64,000 bases of DNA from Brevibacillus_D fluminis_A (GCF_052072235.1 NZ_CM125436.1:4210001-4274000); one strand, 5' to 3'. Shown: positions 26,053-35,278, counted from the first letter of the stretch. A program made the numbers and translations. The notes: generated by a model not told the origin, from the letters alone.

Positions 26053-27693
26053 TTACTCTCCCTTTACGAGGATGGCACGCAGGCGGTCTGCTGCTTGCTC
26101 CTCGGTTGCCTGTAATGCCGCGAGCGCTTTGTGGGCGTCTGCAACGGCCGCGAGCTTTTGCTCGCTTTCGCGCCATGCAGCCGATTCGCCCGCCAGACGC
26201 TCTTCCAGCTGTTTGGTGACGCGTTCGATCAGCGCAAGGCCCGCACGGCGATACGCTGCTTTAATGGAATTGGAAATGTCCTGGCAGTAATTCAGCAAAT
26301 ACTCGCGCGAAGCGGCACCCTGCTTCACCTGCGATGCCAGCAGTTCAGGCGTAATGGCGATTTGCAGCCCGTGTACTTCCTGATGATAGGCATCGTCGCG
26401 AATGCCATACTCTTGCGGCAATCTGGTCAAAAGCTCTTTAAAATGGAAATCGAGATTCGCCGCTACCTTCTCTTGCAGGTCAGCAAGCAGCGCCTGCTCG
26501 CGGGCTGCTTTTTCCTCTTCGGTCTTTTTGCCGGCAAACAGAAGCCCCACCTTGAAATTGGGGCGGCGGCTCTCCAGGTAACGCTCTGCTGCCTCATTCG
26601 TGCTGTAATACGTGAGGCGGGCATTGTCGAGCAGAACGGTCAAGTCACTTTCCATTTTTTTGTAGGCTTTGCTTACCTGTTCCGTTTCTTTGGCGATCCG
26701 CGCAGTCACTTCTTGAAGCGCGGAAGCGACCGACTGGGCGTCGCCGGCGTCTACGCCGTCCAGTTCGACCTGCGTCTTCTCTTCCAGTGCCCGGCGCTTG
26801 TCTGCATGCTGAACGCTCAAGAAACGCTGATGGTCGTCAATCAGCTGGTAGGCAGACATCAAAATGCTTTGTTCGATCAGCTGTTCACGGTCGCCGATCA
26901 ACTCTTGCAGCTTCGCATAAAACGCTTCATATTGGTTTTCCGGATGGTCCGGCTCGGCCAGCGATGTATAGAAAATGCCGTCCGGCTGGATGTTCCACGT
27001 AGCGAACGCATCCTCGACGCTCTCTTTATAGCTGTCAAAATCCAGCTCGAAATCAAGATGCTTGTCGATCATGTTAATGACCAAATAGACCGGTTTCCCC
27101 CAGTCTTTGAGCATCTTGGTGAACGCAAAGTTTTCTTCTGCCTGCACGTGGTTGTAATCCATCATGTACACGACCGCATCCGCCAGATGAAGCGCCGATT
27201 CGGTGGCGATTTTGTGCGCTGCATCGGTGGAATCGATGCCGGGCGTATCGAGCAGCCCCGCTTGCTCGCCAAGGAACGTGCCTGGGTAGGAAATCTCCAC
27301 CCAATCAACCGTATCGCCATCGATCGCGTACTGCTTCAGCTTCGACATTTCCGTGTCCGGATCAAAGGTCAGCACGCCGGAATTGCGCGTGTAGACACGT
27401 GCCGCCGGCTCGCCGCCGCGGATTTTGACCACATTGGCGCTGGTCGGTATCGGATTGGACGGTAAAATATCCTTACCCAAAAGGGTGTTGATCATCGTCG
27501 ACTTCCCTGCGGAAAAATGGCCGCAAAAGGCAATGCTCATTTCGCCCGTGCGCGCCTTATCCAACAGCTGTGCGATTTTGGCAGCCATCGTCTCGTCGCC
27601 CGCTGCCCGCATCTGGGCTGCAATGCGTTCGAGTCGGTCTGCCATATCGGAGATCGCGATCTGCGCTTTCTCCATCACCTGGTTGGCGTTCAT
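26053..27693 (-). CDS. Bacterial dynamin-like GTPase, first gene of a tandem pair
   Basis: A 546-residue dynamin-family GTPase. G1 is GHFSAGKSTMINTLLGKD (about residue 59), G2 region SNPIPTSANVVKI, G3 DTPGIDSTDAAH, and the G4 region is VYLVINMIDKHLD. The N-terminal 45 residues are helical and the C-terminal 300 residues form the stalk (helices rich in Ala, Glu, Lys). It is transcribed first, from a promoter near 27,750, and is followed after four bases by the larger dynamin gene. Corresponds to the N-terminal module of DynA. Acts on the inner face of the cytoplasmic membrane in known homologues. Confidence 0.88.
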   Translation of the reverse strand: MNANQVMEKAQIAISDMADRLERIAAQMRAAGDETMAAKIAQLLDKARTGEMSIAFCGHFSAGKSTMINTLLGKDILPSNPIPTSANVVKIRGGEPAARVYTRNSGVLTFDPDTEMSKLKQYAIDGDTVDWVEISYPGTFLGEQAGLLDTPGIDSTDAAHKIATESALHLADAVVYMMDYNHVQAEENFAFTKMLKDWGKPVYLVINMIDKHLDFELDFDSYKESVEDAFATWNIQPDGIFYTSLAEPDHPENQYEAFYAKLQELIGDREQLIEQSILMSAYQLIDDHQRFLSVQHADKRRALEEKTQVELDGVDAGDAQSVASALQEVTARIAKETEQVSKAYKKMESDLTVLLDNARLTYYSTNEAAERYLESRRPNFKVGLLFAGKKTEEEKAAREQALLADLQEKVAANLDFHFKELLTRLPQEYGIRDDAYHQEVHGLQIAITPELLASQVKQGAASREYLLNYCQDISNSIKAAYRRAGLALIERVTKQLEERLAGESAAWRESEQKLAAVADAHKALAALQATEEQAADRLRAILVKGE

Positions 27694-27810
27694 TTGCTCT
27701 CACTCCATCTCTCTCTTCTCTACCATGCCGAATGTACCATATCTTCTTATGTTTATTCAATGTTATTTGGTTTGGTTTTTATCGGTATCGGAAAAACTTC
27801 GCCATTCGCA

Positions 27811-27847
27811 GAAAAAAACTGGGTCCGCACGGTTGCAGACCCAGTTT
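27811..27847 (-). terminator. Terminator of dps
   Basis: Perfect 10-bp stem AAACTGGGTC (27816-27825) with 27838-27847, followed by seven Ts on the minus strand, directly after the dps stop. Confidence 0.9.
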
Positions 27848-27860
27848 CTGTAAGGGATGA

Positions 27861-28316
27861 TCAGCGAACCGCTGCGCGTTCTTTCGCCGCAAAAGCGTTC
27901 AGCATCCATACGTGTTTTTCCAGTTTTGCCTGAATCTCTTTCAGCATGTCCGCAGAGATTTCGTCACCCTCTTGGGCTGCTGTCACCATACCTGCTTTGG
28001 ACTCGGAAGCTACCTGGCGGAAATCGTTGATAATGGCCTTCACCATGTCATCGGTGCTTTCCTGACCAGCCGCTTCCTGCACGGATGCGAGCTGCAAGTA
28101 TTGCTTCATGGTAGCAGCCGGAGTGCCGCCGATCATCAAAATGCGCTCTGCCAATTCATCGATGTTTGTCGCTGCTTCATTGTACAGGGATTCGAACAAC
28201 TCATGCAGTGTAAAGAAATGCGGACCATTTACGAACCAGTGGTAGTTGTGCAGTTTTACATAAAGAATGTTCCAGTTGGCAAGCTGTTTGTTCAACGTTT
28301 CGATTGTTTTTTGCAT
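27861..28316 (-). CDS. dps: Dps-family ferritin-like DNA-protection protein
   Basis: A 151-residue Dps/MrgA-family protein. The ferroxidase ligands of the intersubunit site are visible in YHWFVNGPHFFTLHELFE and YNEAATNIDELAERIL (His, His, Asp, Glu). Twelve subunits store iron and detoxify peroxide; the Bacillus homologue MrgA is controlled by PerR. The start follows AAGGGG. Single gene with its own terminator. The upstream 28,388-28,440 is extremely AT-rich and may contain the regulatory site. Confidence 0.92.
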   Translation of the reverse strand: MQKTIETLNKQLANWNILYVKLHNYHWFVNGPHFFTLHELFESLYNEAATNIDELAERILMIGGTPAATMKQYLQLASVQEAAGQESTDDMVKAIINDFRQVASESKAGMVTAAQEGDEISADMLKEIQAKLEKHVWMLNAFAAKERAAVR

Positions 28317-28387
28317 CGATCATTTCCCCTTTCCAAATTGTGAAGCGCGCTTCTTGTTCATGTACCTATCTTACCACGAATAGCTCC

Positions 28388-28440
28388 TCTTATCAATAAT
28401 TATTTTAAATAAGTAATAACTATAATAAAATAATTATTAT
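28388..28440 (-). promoter_or_regulatory. AT-only segment upstream of dps, possible PerR-controlled promoter
   Basis: About 50 bp made almost only of A and T with several TTATTATA/ATAATTATT inverted words, about 75-125 bp upstream of dps. It loosely resembles PerR or Fur-type boxes (TTATAAT-n-ATTATAA), but no copy is exact. Assignment rests mainly on what is known of MrgA regulation. Confidence 0.3.
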
Positions 28441-28520
28441 ACCAAAGTTCGGATCACATGCTTTCTTACTGTGCACAATCGCTGCTTCCCGCATGCAGGT
28501 AATCCGTTCCAGCCTTTTAC

Positions 28521-28554
28521 AAAAAAGAAACCGCCGGGCTTGCCCGACAGTCTC
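28521..28554 (-). terminator. Terminator of clpE
   Basis: Thirteen-base arms 28527-28539 and 28542-28554, which pair as RNA with three G-U wobbles, followed by Ts on the minus strand. Just after the clpE stop. Confidence 0.75.
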
Positions 28555-28570
28555 TTCATGTTCAAACGCT

Positions 28571-30724
28571 TTATGCTTTTTTGACGATGCGGATGCCATC
28601 CTGATCGGCATCGATCACAATCGCTTGCACATTTTCTTCCTCGATCAGCAGATCGGCTACGCCGTCCTCCACATGCTGCTGGATTGCTCTGCGCAGCGGG
28701 CGGGCGCCGAAAGAAGGATTGTATCCGAGTTCCGCAATTTTCGCTTTTGCCTGCTCGCTTACGGTCACCTCGAGCCCTTGTGCTTTCAGTGTCGCCACCG
28801 TATCTTTCAGCATCAGATCGACGATGCGGACAAGGTCGTCGCGCGTCAGCGGATTGAACGGAATGATCGCGTCAAAGCGGTTCAAAAACTCTGGTCGGAA
28901 ATAGCCTGCAAGCGACTCCAGCACCGTTGTTGTCTGCGGTTCCACGGCATCTGCGCCGAACCCGACGGTAATCCGTTTTTCGGTTTGGCCCGCATTGCTC
29001 GTCGCGATGATGACCGTGTCCTTGAAAGTAACGGTGCGCCCATGGCTATCGGTCAGACGGCCGTCCTCCAAAATTTGCAGGAAGATGTTTTGCACATCCG
29101 GATGGGCTTTTTCGATCTCGTCGAGCAAAATAATGTTGTACGGGTTGCGGCGGACGCGTTCGGTCAGCTGTCCGGCCTCTTCATGGCCGACATAGCCCGG
29201 CGGCGAACCGATCAGTTTGGACACGGTATGCTTCTCCATATATTCGCTCATGTCCAGACGAATCATCGCGTCTTTCGTGCCGAACAGCTCTTCAGCAAGC
29301 GCTTTGGTCAGCTCGGTCTTCCCGACCCCGGTTTGGCCGACGAACAGGAAGGATGCGATCGGACGGTTTTTCGGTTTCAGCCCCGCACGGCTGCGGCGGA
29401 TCGCTTTTGCAACCTGTTTCACCGCATCGGTTTGACCAATCACTTTGCCCTCCAGCTGCTCAGCCAGGTTTTTCATTTTGGCCTGCTCATCGCTTTGCAG
29501 CTTTTTCACCGGAATGCCGGTTTTCGTTTCAATCACGCCCTGAATGTCTTCAAGGGTGACAGCCGCGCGCTGTTCTTTGCCTTCCGCCTGGTCGAGCTGC
29601 TGCAAAATGCGCTCTTCTTCATCGCGCAGTTTGGCTGCCTCTTCGTACTGTTCGCGGACGGTTGCATTGCGTTTTTTCTGGCTCACCTGTGCAAGACGCT
29701 CGCGCAAGTCTTCCACGTCTTGTGTAGAGGAGCGCAAATTCACCTTGGAACCCGCTTCATCGAGCAGGTCGATCGCTTTATCCGGCAAGAAACGGTCCTG
29801 GATGTAGCGGTGCGAAAGCTCGACGCAAGCGCGGATCACATCATCCGAATAAGTCACCTGATGGAATGCTTCGTATTTGGAGCGCAAGCCTTGCAAGATC
29901 GCGATCGCTTCCTCGACGGACGGCTCCTTGACCATAACCGGCTGGAAGCGGCGCTCAAGCGCGGCGTCTTTCTCGATCTGGCGGTATTCCTTCAGCGTAG
30001 TCGCCCCGATGACCTGCAGCTCACCGCGCGCCAGTGCCGGCTTCAGGATGTTGCCCGCATCCATCGAGCCTTCTGCGGAGCCTGCACCGACGAGCAGATG
30101 GATTTCATCGACGAACAGGATCACGTTTTTCCGCTTTTGCAGCTCTGCGATGATCTGCTTCATCTTTTCCTCGAACTGGCCGCGAATGCCGGTACCGGCT
30201 ACGAGCGATGCCACATCTAGCGTGTAGATGATTTTGTTGCGCAGCTTGGCTGGAACCTGGCCCTCCGCGATGCGCAAGGCCAATCCTTCCGCAATCGCCG
30301 TCTTCCCGACGCCCGGTTCCCCGATCAGGACGGGATTGTTTTTGTTGCGGCGATTGAGAATTTCAATGACGCGTTCGATTTCCGGATCGCGACCGATTAC
30401 AGGGTCAATCAGGCCCGCTTTCGCAGCGTCGCTTACGTTGCGGCCAAGCTCATCGAGCAAGCCGCCGCCGCGCACCGATGAATCAGACTGCGGATTCGCC
30501 CGCTCCGCCCGGTTCATCATATCCATCGCCGGCATGCCGAATCCTTTGAAAAAGTCATCCAGCCCGGAGAACGGCGAGTAGGCTTTGCCGCTTACGCCTG
30601 CTCCGTTTTTATTCATTAATTTGGCCTGGCAAGAGTCGCACAGATACATCTTCTGCGACTTGCCTTGCACGGTTATGGCAAAAAGCACGTTTGCTTGGTT
30701 TTCATTGCATTGTTGGCATAACAT
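28571..30724 (-). CDS. clpE: ATP-dependent Clp protease ATP-binding subunit ClpE
   Basis: A 717-residue HSP100 unfoldase. The N-terminal zinc finger has two CxxC pairs (CQQC near residue 3, CDSC near 29), diagnostic of ClpE against ClpC. AAA-1 has Walker A GEPGVGKTA and Walker B ILFVDEIH; a UVR-like stretch REQYEEAAKLRDEEER follows; AAA-2 has VGQTGVGKTELTKAL and DEIEKAHP, with the ClpC-type C-terminal domain after it. It feeds unfolded substrates to ClpP and helps disaggregate proteins during heat shock. ATG seven bases after GAGGAGGT. Transcribed from a sigma-A promoter overlapped by two CtsR boxes. Confidence 0.95.
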   Translation of the reverse strand: MLCQQCNENQANVLFAITVQGKSQKMYLCDSCQAKLMNKNGAGVSGKAYSPFSGLDDFFKGFGMPAMDMMNRAERANPQSDSSVRGGGLLDELGRNVSDAAKAGLIDPVIGRDPEIERVIEILNRRNKNNPVLIGEPGVGKTAIAEGLALRIAEGQVPAKLRNKIIYTLDVASLVAGTGIRGQFEEKMKQIIAELQKRKNVILFVDEIHLLVGAGSAEGSMDAGNILKPALARGELQVIGATTLKEYRQIEKDAALERRFQPVMVKEPSVEEAIAILQGLRSKYEAFHQVTYSDDVIRACVELSHRYIQDRFLPDKAIDLLDEAGSKVNLRSSTQDVEDLRERLAQVSQKKRNATVREQYEEAAKLRDEEERILQQLDQAEGKEQRAAVTLEDIQGVIETKTGIPVKKLQSDEQAKMKNLAEQLEGKVIGQTDAVKQVAKAIRRSRAGLKPKNRPIASFLFVGQTGVGKTELTKALAEELFGTKDAMIRLDMSEYMEKHTVSKLIGSPPGYVGHEEAGQLTERVRRNPYNIILLDEIEKAHPDVQNIFLQILEDGRLTDSHGRTVTFKDTVIIATSNAGQTEKRITVGFGADAVEPQTTTVLESLAGYFRPEFLNRFDAIIPFNPLTRDDLVRIVDLMLKDTVATLKAQGLEVTVSEQAKAKIAELGYNPSFGARPLRRAIQQHVEDGVADLLIEEENVQAIVIDADQDGIRIVKKA

Positions 30725-30797
30725 CGTTCATACCTCCTCGAATTTGACAAGGTTCGATTGAATTGGTTAGGATCGAAGGCTTCGTCATCCAGCATTG

Positions 30798-30855
30798 TTT
30801 GACCTTGTTTGACCTTCGATGATTTGATTATACTTTGACCTTCTTTGACTTTCAA
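30798..30855 (-). promoter_or_regulatory. clpE promoter with two CtsR operators
   Basis: On the minus strand: -35 TTGAAA (30855-30850), 17-bp spacer, -10 TATAAT (30832-30827). CtsR heptad repeats are seen twice: AGTCAAA-GAA-GGTCAAA at 30834-30850 inside the spacer and GGTCAAA-CAA-GGTCAAA at 30798-30814 just after the start point. Both have the 3-nt spacing of known CtsR sites. This gives dual repression lifted by heat. Confidence 0.93.
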
Positions 30856-30937
30856 GAGGAGGCATTTGACAAATAAAGAAAAAACCATTCAACATCGACG
30901 AATAGCTCCGTCTTACGTTAAATGGCTTTGATTTTCG

Positions 30938-31465
30938 CTACTTTTCGCTTGCCAGCAAATCGGCGAACGCTTTGGCGTAAGCCGGCAAATCTGGCGGACG
31001 GCGCGCACCGACGATGTGTCCGTCCACGACCACTTCCTCATCGATCCAGGTCGCACCCGCATTTTCGATATCATCCTTGATGCCCGGCGTGGAGGTTGTC
31101 GTCACACCCTGCAAAATTTTTGCCGAAACCAACACCCAGCCGGCATGGCAAATGTGCCCGATCGGCTTTTTCGCCTTGTGCATCTCCTGGATGAACGTCA
31201 AAATTTCCGGATAGCGGCGCAATTTGTCCGGCGCCCAGCCGCCCGGCACGAGCACGCCGTCATAATGTTCTGCGGACACGTCGCCCATTGCCTTGTCCGA
31301 CTCGCACGGCACTCCGTACTTGCCGATGTATTTCTTGTTCGCCTGCGGCCCCACAAAATGGACGGTCGCCCCTTCCTCCCGCAAGCGCATGACCGGATAC
31401 CACAGCTCCAGATCCTCGAATTCTTCTTCCACGTAGCAAACCACTTTTTTGTCTGCCAATCTCAT
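30938..31465 (-). CDS. DJ-1/PfpI family protein
   Basis: A 175-residue DJ-1/PfpI protein. The nucleophile elbow is IGHICHAGWVL (Cys near residue 106), the acid is in CYVEEEFEDLELWYP and GGWAPDKLRR is the conserved loop. The family includes general stress proteins (YraA/GSP18), deglycases and intracellular proteases; which activity applies is not clear from sequence. Good ribosome site (AAAGGGGTGG). Single gene located between clpE and the tRNA cluster; its 3' end lies 83 bp before the clpE promoter. Confidence 0.87.
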   Translation of the reverse strand: MRLADKKVVCYVEEEFEDLELWYPVMRLREEGATVHFVGPQANKKYIGKYGVPCESDKAMGDVSAEHYDGVLVPGGWAPDKLRRYPEILTFIQEMHKAKKPIGHICHAGWVLVSAKILQGVTTTSTPGIKDDIENAGATWIDEEVVVDGHIVGARRPPDLPAYAKAFADLLASEK

Positions 31466-31581
31466 GCTGCCACCCCTTTCGCCAGATTCACCATTCTATT
31501 GTATCAGCTTGCAGCGTATCGTCCCAAATAAAAAAACAAACGACAGTGCCGATGCAAGCTGCCGTTTGCTTTACGTATGTA

Positions 31582-31663
31582 TGGTGCCGGTGAAGGGACT
31601 TGAACCCCCACGGTTTCCCTCACGATTTTGAGTCGCGCGCGTCTGCCATTCCGCCACACCGGC
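31582..31663 (-). tRNA. tRNA-Leu (CAA)
   Basis: An 82-nt cloverleaf with acceptor GCCGGTG, anticodon loop CTCAAAA (anticodon CAA), a variable arm of class II type, T loop GGTTCAAGTCC and encoded CCA. Last of three tandem tRNAs on the minus strand. Confidence 0.95.
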
Positions 31664-31668
31664 AAAAC

Positions 31669-31745
31669 TGGTCGGGAAGACAGGATTCGAACCTGCGACC
31701 CCTTGGTCCCAAGCCAAGTACTCTACCAAGCTGAGCTACTTCCCG
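31669..31745 (-). tRNA. tRNA-Pro (TGG)
   Basis: A 77-nt cloverleaf with acceptor CGGGAAG, anticodon loop CTTGGGA (anticodon TGG), T arm GCAGGTTCGAATCCTGT and encoded CCA. It nearly matches the known B. subtilis tRNA-Pro. Five bases separate it from tRNA-Leu. Confidence 0.97.
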
Positions 31746-31753
31746 ACTATAAA

Positions 31754-31830
31754 TGGCGTGCCCTGAGAGATTCGAACTCCCGACCTTTTGATTCGTAGTC
31801 AAACGCTCTATCCGGCTGAGCTAAGGGCAC
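31754..31830 (-). tRNA. tRNA-Arg (ACG)
   Basis: A 77-nt cloverleaf with acceptor GTGCCCT, anticodon loop CTACGAA (anticodon ACG, wobble A probably edited to inosine by TadA), T arm with GTTCGAATC and encoded CCA. First of the three tRNAs in transcription order. Confidence 0.97.
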
Positions 31831-32007
31831 ATCTGGTAACAACATCGATTATGTTACTATATTCATAGCCAGAATGCAAGGAAATCCCTCTTCTTTCGAC
31901 AAATTTTTGCGGATTTTTGCTGAAAAAAGTTGAAACGAGCGTTCCGCATGCAACGTATAGTACAAGTAGGGACCTTATTTTTCCAAATTTACTGTGGAGG
32001 ACCAATT

Positions 32008-35000
32008 ATGGATCGGATCACTCTCGTTAACTATCGCCCCGAGCTTGCGGCTGCCGTGGCCCACATGTGGAACAACAGCCAGGATGGCTGGGGCGGCGGC
32101 AACAGTATCAAGACAACCGAACAGGTTTTGCAGGAGGAAGCCACCTCCGATGCGCTGCGCGTCTTTTTGGCGATGGACAAAGAGCAGGTAGCCGGTTACT
32201 GCAGCTTCGGTGAATACAGGGAAGATACGGGCGCGCTCTACATTCCGCTGCTCAATGTCCGCCCCGAGTACCAAGGCCAAAAGATCGGCAAGCTGCTGGT
32301 GCTGCGCGCTGTCGAGGAGACGATCAAACTCGGCTGGCCGCGCCTCGACCTTTATACGTGGGCTGGCAACACAAAGGCGATCCCACTTTACAAAAAATGC
32401 GGGTTTTTCTGGGAGCGCCGCGATGACAGCACGCACCTGATGAATTTTATCCCGACGGTGCTGCAGACAGAAGCCATCGCGGAATACTTCACGACGATCG
32501 ACTGGTACCGCGACAGCACGCGCCCCATCGAGGTGGAGCCTGATGGCCGGACCGAAAATCGCTTCGATTATTATGAGTACAGCTGGCAGCGCGATGACGT
32601 GCGCCTGCGCGTCGAGTTCGAGCGGCGCGGGAGAGGCCTGCGCCTGATCGAAACCGATGATTACTTGATCAGCGCCACCGTGGAGCAGGCGGAACTGGTG
32701 TTTGGCAGCCGCTATCCCGTTACATACCGCATCGTCAACAAGTCCGGGAACCCGCTGCACATCAAGCTCACAGGCGAAAGCGACAAAAACATCGCGTTCG
32801 AGCTGACGGAAGATGTGACCGTGGAGCAGGAGCTATCGATTACCGGTCATTTCACTGTCGGCGAAATCGACCGTGAGCAAAGCATCTGGACGACACACCC
32901 GTGCGTTCGCGCCCACATCCTCATCAATGGAAAATCCGCGCTCTTCCAGGTCGGCATCGTGCCCAAGTTCCCGGCGTCGCTTTCGCTCACGGTCCCCGGC
33001 ACGCTGCACCATCGCGACCAAACAGGTATTTTTTATCTCGATTTGCAAAACAACTTTCCCGAAACGGCCTCTTTTTCACTGGTGCTGCCGAACGCTCCTT
33101 TCCTTACGCTCGAGCAAACATCCTTTACCGTCACGGCAAAAGCGAAGGAACGCGTTTCCCTTGCGATCCCCTATCGCCTCGGTGATTTCGGCTTCTATGA
33201 AGCGTCCATTCCGATCACCGCGACGCTTGAAGGAGGACGCTCCGTAACGTTTCGCAAAAAGGTTGGAGCCGCCTTCACCGGATTGGGGGCACGGCTTCAT
33301 GGCGAAACCGAGACGAGCTGGATGATTTATAACGGCAAGTATGCGGTCGCCTACGACAAGGAAGAGCATGAGATTCGCTTGCACAACGGTTCCCCCGATA
33401 CGCCTCCGACCTTTTATTATCCACGGATCGGCAAACCGTACTCCAGCGAGTTTTCCAAAAAAGAGCCGGAATCTGTCACCTTTTTTGAGAAGCACGGCGG
33501 GATCGGGCTGACCGTCACCTATCGTTCCGGCGATTTCGCCGGGATCATGCTTGCCATCCATACGCTCCTCTATGGTGATGGCACGGTCGAACAGTGGCAC
33601 GAATTGACCAACACAGGCGATGTGCCGCGAGAGCTGTCATTCACGCTGGCCCTCTCCACCGGGCTTTATCGGGTCATCCTGCCGTTTGAGGACGGCTTCA
33701 TTGAAACGAACGACTCGCAAGGCAGTTCCTTTGAATATTGGGAGAGCAGCAAGCTGGCGGAAAACTGGCTGTTTGTGCGGGGAAATGCTACGCCGTGCGG
33801 GATCAGCTGGCCGGAGGAGTTTTCCCCCATTTTTGAAGGCTGGCACATGCAGCTCGCGCGCGAGGCAGGGTTGTTGGCTGCCCGGGAGACATGCACGACC
33901 AAGCCGCTACGCGTCAGCATGGGTTCGTTCACCGACTGGCGGGAGTTCCGCGCCCACGCGCTGCGGACGACTACAGTGGAAAACAAACCGCTCTACCGCC
34001 ACCAGGAGCTGCTCGTCAATGAGCGGAACCCGTTTGTACCTGTGAATGCCGAGGTGGAAGCGACCTTGAAGGACTACAAACTGCAGTATCTGGACGGCGA
34101 AGTGGCGTTGGGAATGAAGACGAACGGCACAGCTCACGAACAAACGCACAATCTATCGAGTGATGACGAAGAGACGAGCGCGTCTTTCACGTTGACGCCT
34201 GCCTGCACCGGCGATATCCAGCTTGTAACAGCTTCCTTCGATCAAAAGACGATTTCGGCGCAGTTTACCGATGTGTTGTTTCCCGTGGGGCCCGACCCGA
34301 TTGAAAAAGGCGACGGCTCGCGCGACGGGTTCGCTACGCTGTATGCAGACAACGGTTTGATTCGGCTGGAGGCGGCGCCTGACTTTTTCCCTTCTCTCCT
34401 GTCGCTTACAGCCGGTAATAAAGAATGGCTGGACCGTTCCTTTCCCGAGCTGGTCGCCAAATCATGGTGGAATCCGTACGCTGGCGGGATCTTCAATCTC
34501 CCCGCTGAGCTGCATGCCCGCTCGTTGATAAAAGAAAAGCGAAGCGGCACTTTCGCGGCATTGCGCGATACGAAAGGAAACCTGTGGGAAGGGATCAAAA
34601 TCAGTGTCGATGTCGCTGAACAAGAAGCGTTCACCGGACTTTCCTACGACCAATTTTTCCTGCTCCTGCCCGGTGCCCCTGTTCTGTGCCATACAGTCGC
34701 GATCCGGCAGCAGACTGGCGCTTACTTCCACCAACAAGAATGGAACACAAACATTTTCCTTGCCATGCCGAAAGAGGCTGGCAGCTGGGTACAAACCTAC
34801 AACGCAAACAACGAGCTGGTCCACGCCGCCATCGGGCATGAGGAAGGCTTCATCGCCGAGTCGAGCAGTCTGCTGTTCGGCACGTCTGACAGCGTACGGA
34901 AGATGCAGGTAATCACCGACCTGACTGCGGCCGAAATGGAAGTGTACTTTAATAAGGAAGTGACCGACCTTTCCATCAGCCGCGAGCTTGATCTGGCTCA

Positions 35001-35097
35001 CGGCGCCGAAACTTTCCTGTCCCCTGTGTTTTTCGTGTTCACAGCAGAAGCGATTGCCGACAATGCCCTCCATGCGCTGCGGCAGCTCCGTTTTTAA
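32008..35097 (+). CDS. GNAT acetyltransferase fused to a very long beta-rich region
   Basis: A 1029-residue protein. Residues 1-165 form a GNAT domain: the acetyl-CoA loop is in VRPEYQGQKIGKLLV and motif B in WAGNTKAIPLYKKCGFFWER. The remaining 860 residues have no signal peptide or membrane helix and are rich in beta strands. Parts look like NEW3/CARDB-type sandwiches (SLTVPGTLHHRDQTGIFYLD) and like the super-sandwich of sugar mutarotase or glycosidase proteins (HTLLYGDGTVEQWHELTNTG). Start chosen seven bases after GGAGG. It stands alone, divergent from the tRNAs. An acetyltransferase acting on a carbohydrate or cell-surface component is a guess. Confidence 0.78.
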   Translation: MDRITLVNYRPELAAAVAHMWNNSQDGWGGGNSIKTTEQVLQEEATSDALRVFLAMDKEQVAGYCSFGEYREDTGALYIPLLNVRPEYQGQKIGKLLVLRAVEETIKLGWPRLDLYTWAGNTKAIPLYKKCGFFWERRDDSTHLMNFIPTVLQTEAIAEYFTTIDWYRDSTRPIEVEPDGRTENRFDYYEYSWQRDDVRLRVEFERRGRGLRLIETDDYLISATVEQAELVFGSRYPVTYRIVNKSGNPLHIKLTGESDKNIAFELTEDVTVEQELSITGHFTVGEIDREQSIWTTHPCVRAHILINGKSALFQVGIVPKFPASLSLTVPGTLHHRDQTGIFYLDLQNNFPETASFSLVLPNAPFLTLEQTSFTVTAKAKERVSLAIPYRLGDFGFYEASIPITATLEGGRSVTFRKKVGAAFTGLGARLHGETETSWMIYNGKYAVAYDKEEHEIRLHNGSPDTPPTFYYPRIGKPYSSEFSKKEPESVTFFEKHGGIGLTVTYRSGDFAGIMLAIHTLLYGDGTVEQWHELTNTGDVPRELSFTLALSTGLYRVILPFEDGFIETNDSQGSSFEYWESSKLAENWLFVRGNATPCGISWPEEFSPIFEGWHMQLAREAGLLAARETCTTKPLRVSMGSFTDWREFRAHALRTTTVENKPLYRHQELLVNERNPFVPVNAEVEATLKDYKLQYLDGEVALGMKTNGTAHEQTHNLSSDDEETSASFTLTPACTGDIQLVTASFDQKTISAQFTDVLFPVGPDPIEKGDGSRDGFATLYADNGLIRLEAAPDFFPSLLSLTAGNKEWLDRSFPELVAKSWWNPYAGGIFNLPAELHARSLIKEKRSGTFAALRDTKGNLWEGIKISVDVAEQEAFTGLSYDQFFLLLPGAPVLCHTVAIRQQTGAYFHQQEWNTNIFLAMPKEAGSWVQTYNANNELVHAAIGHEEGFIAESSSLLFGTSDSVRKMQVITDLTAAEMEVYFNKEVTDLSISRELDLAHGAETFLSPVFFVFTAEAIADNALHALRQLRF

Positions 35098-35114
35098 CTG
35101 ATCCTGCCAAAACC

Positions 35115-35159
35115 AGGCTGCCAGCGACACGAATGTGTCCGGCAGCCTTTCCCTTTTTT
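35115..35159 (+). terminator. Terminator of the GNAT fusion gene
   Basis: Stem GGCTGCC (35116-35122) with GGCAGCC (35141-35147), with an inner GACAC/GTGTC helix, followed by TTTCCCTTTTTT. Confidence 0.87.
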
Positions 35160-35186
35160 CCCATTGTTCTGACCTGAAAATCTTTA

Positions 35187-35248
35187 TTGACGCGGCATCG
35201 TTTCCCACCTTATGATAAAAGGGCTTACTCTTTTGATAATCATTATCA
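35187..35248 (+). promoter_or_regulatory. Iron-regulated promoter with consensus Fur box
   Basis: -35 TTGACG (35187-35192), 18-bp spacer, -10 TATGAT (35211-35216). The Fur box TGATAATCATTATCA at 35234-35248 is a perfect 7-1-7 palindrome identical to the Bacillus consensus and sits just past the expected start point. Predicts repression of the downstream iron operon when iron is plentiful. Confidence 0.93.
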
Positions 35249-35278
35249 ATCTCAAATGCGTTGTGAGGAGGTCTTCCT

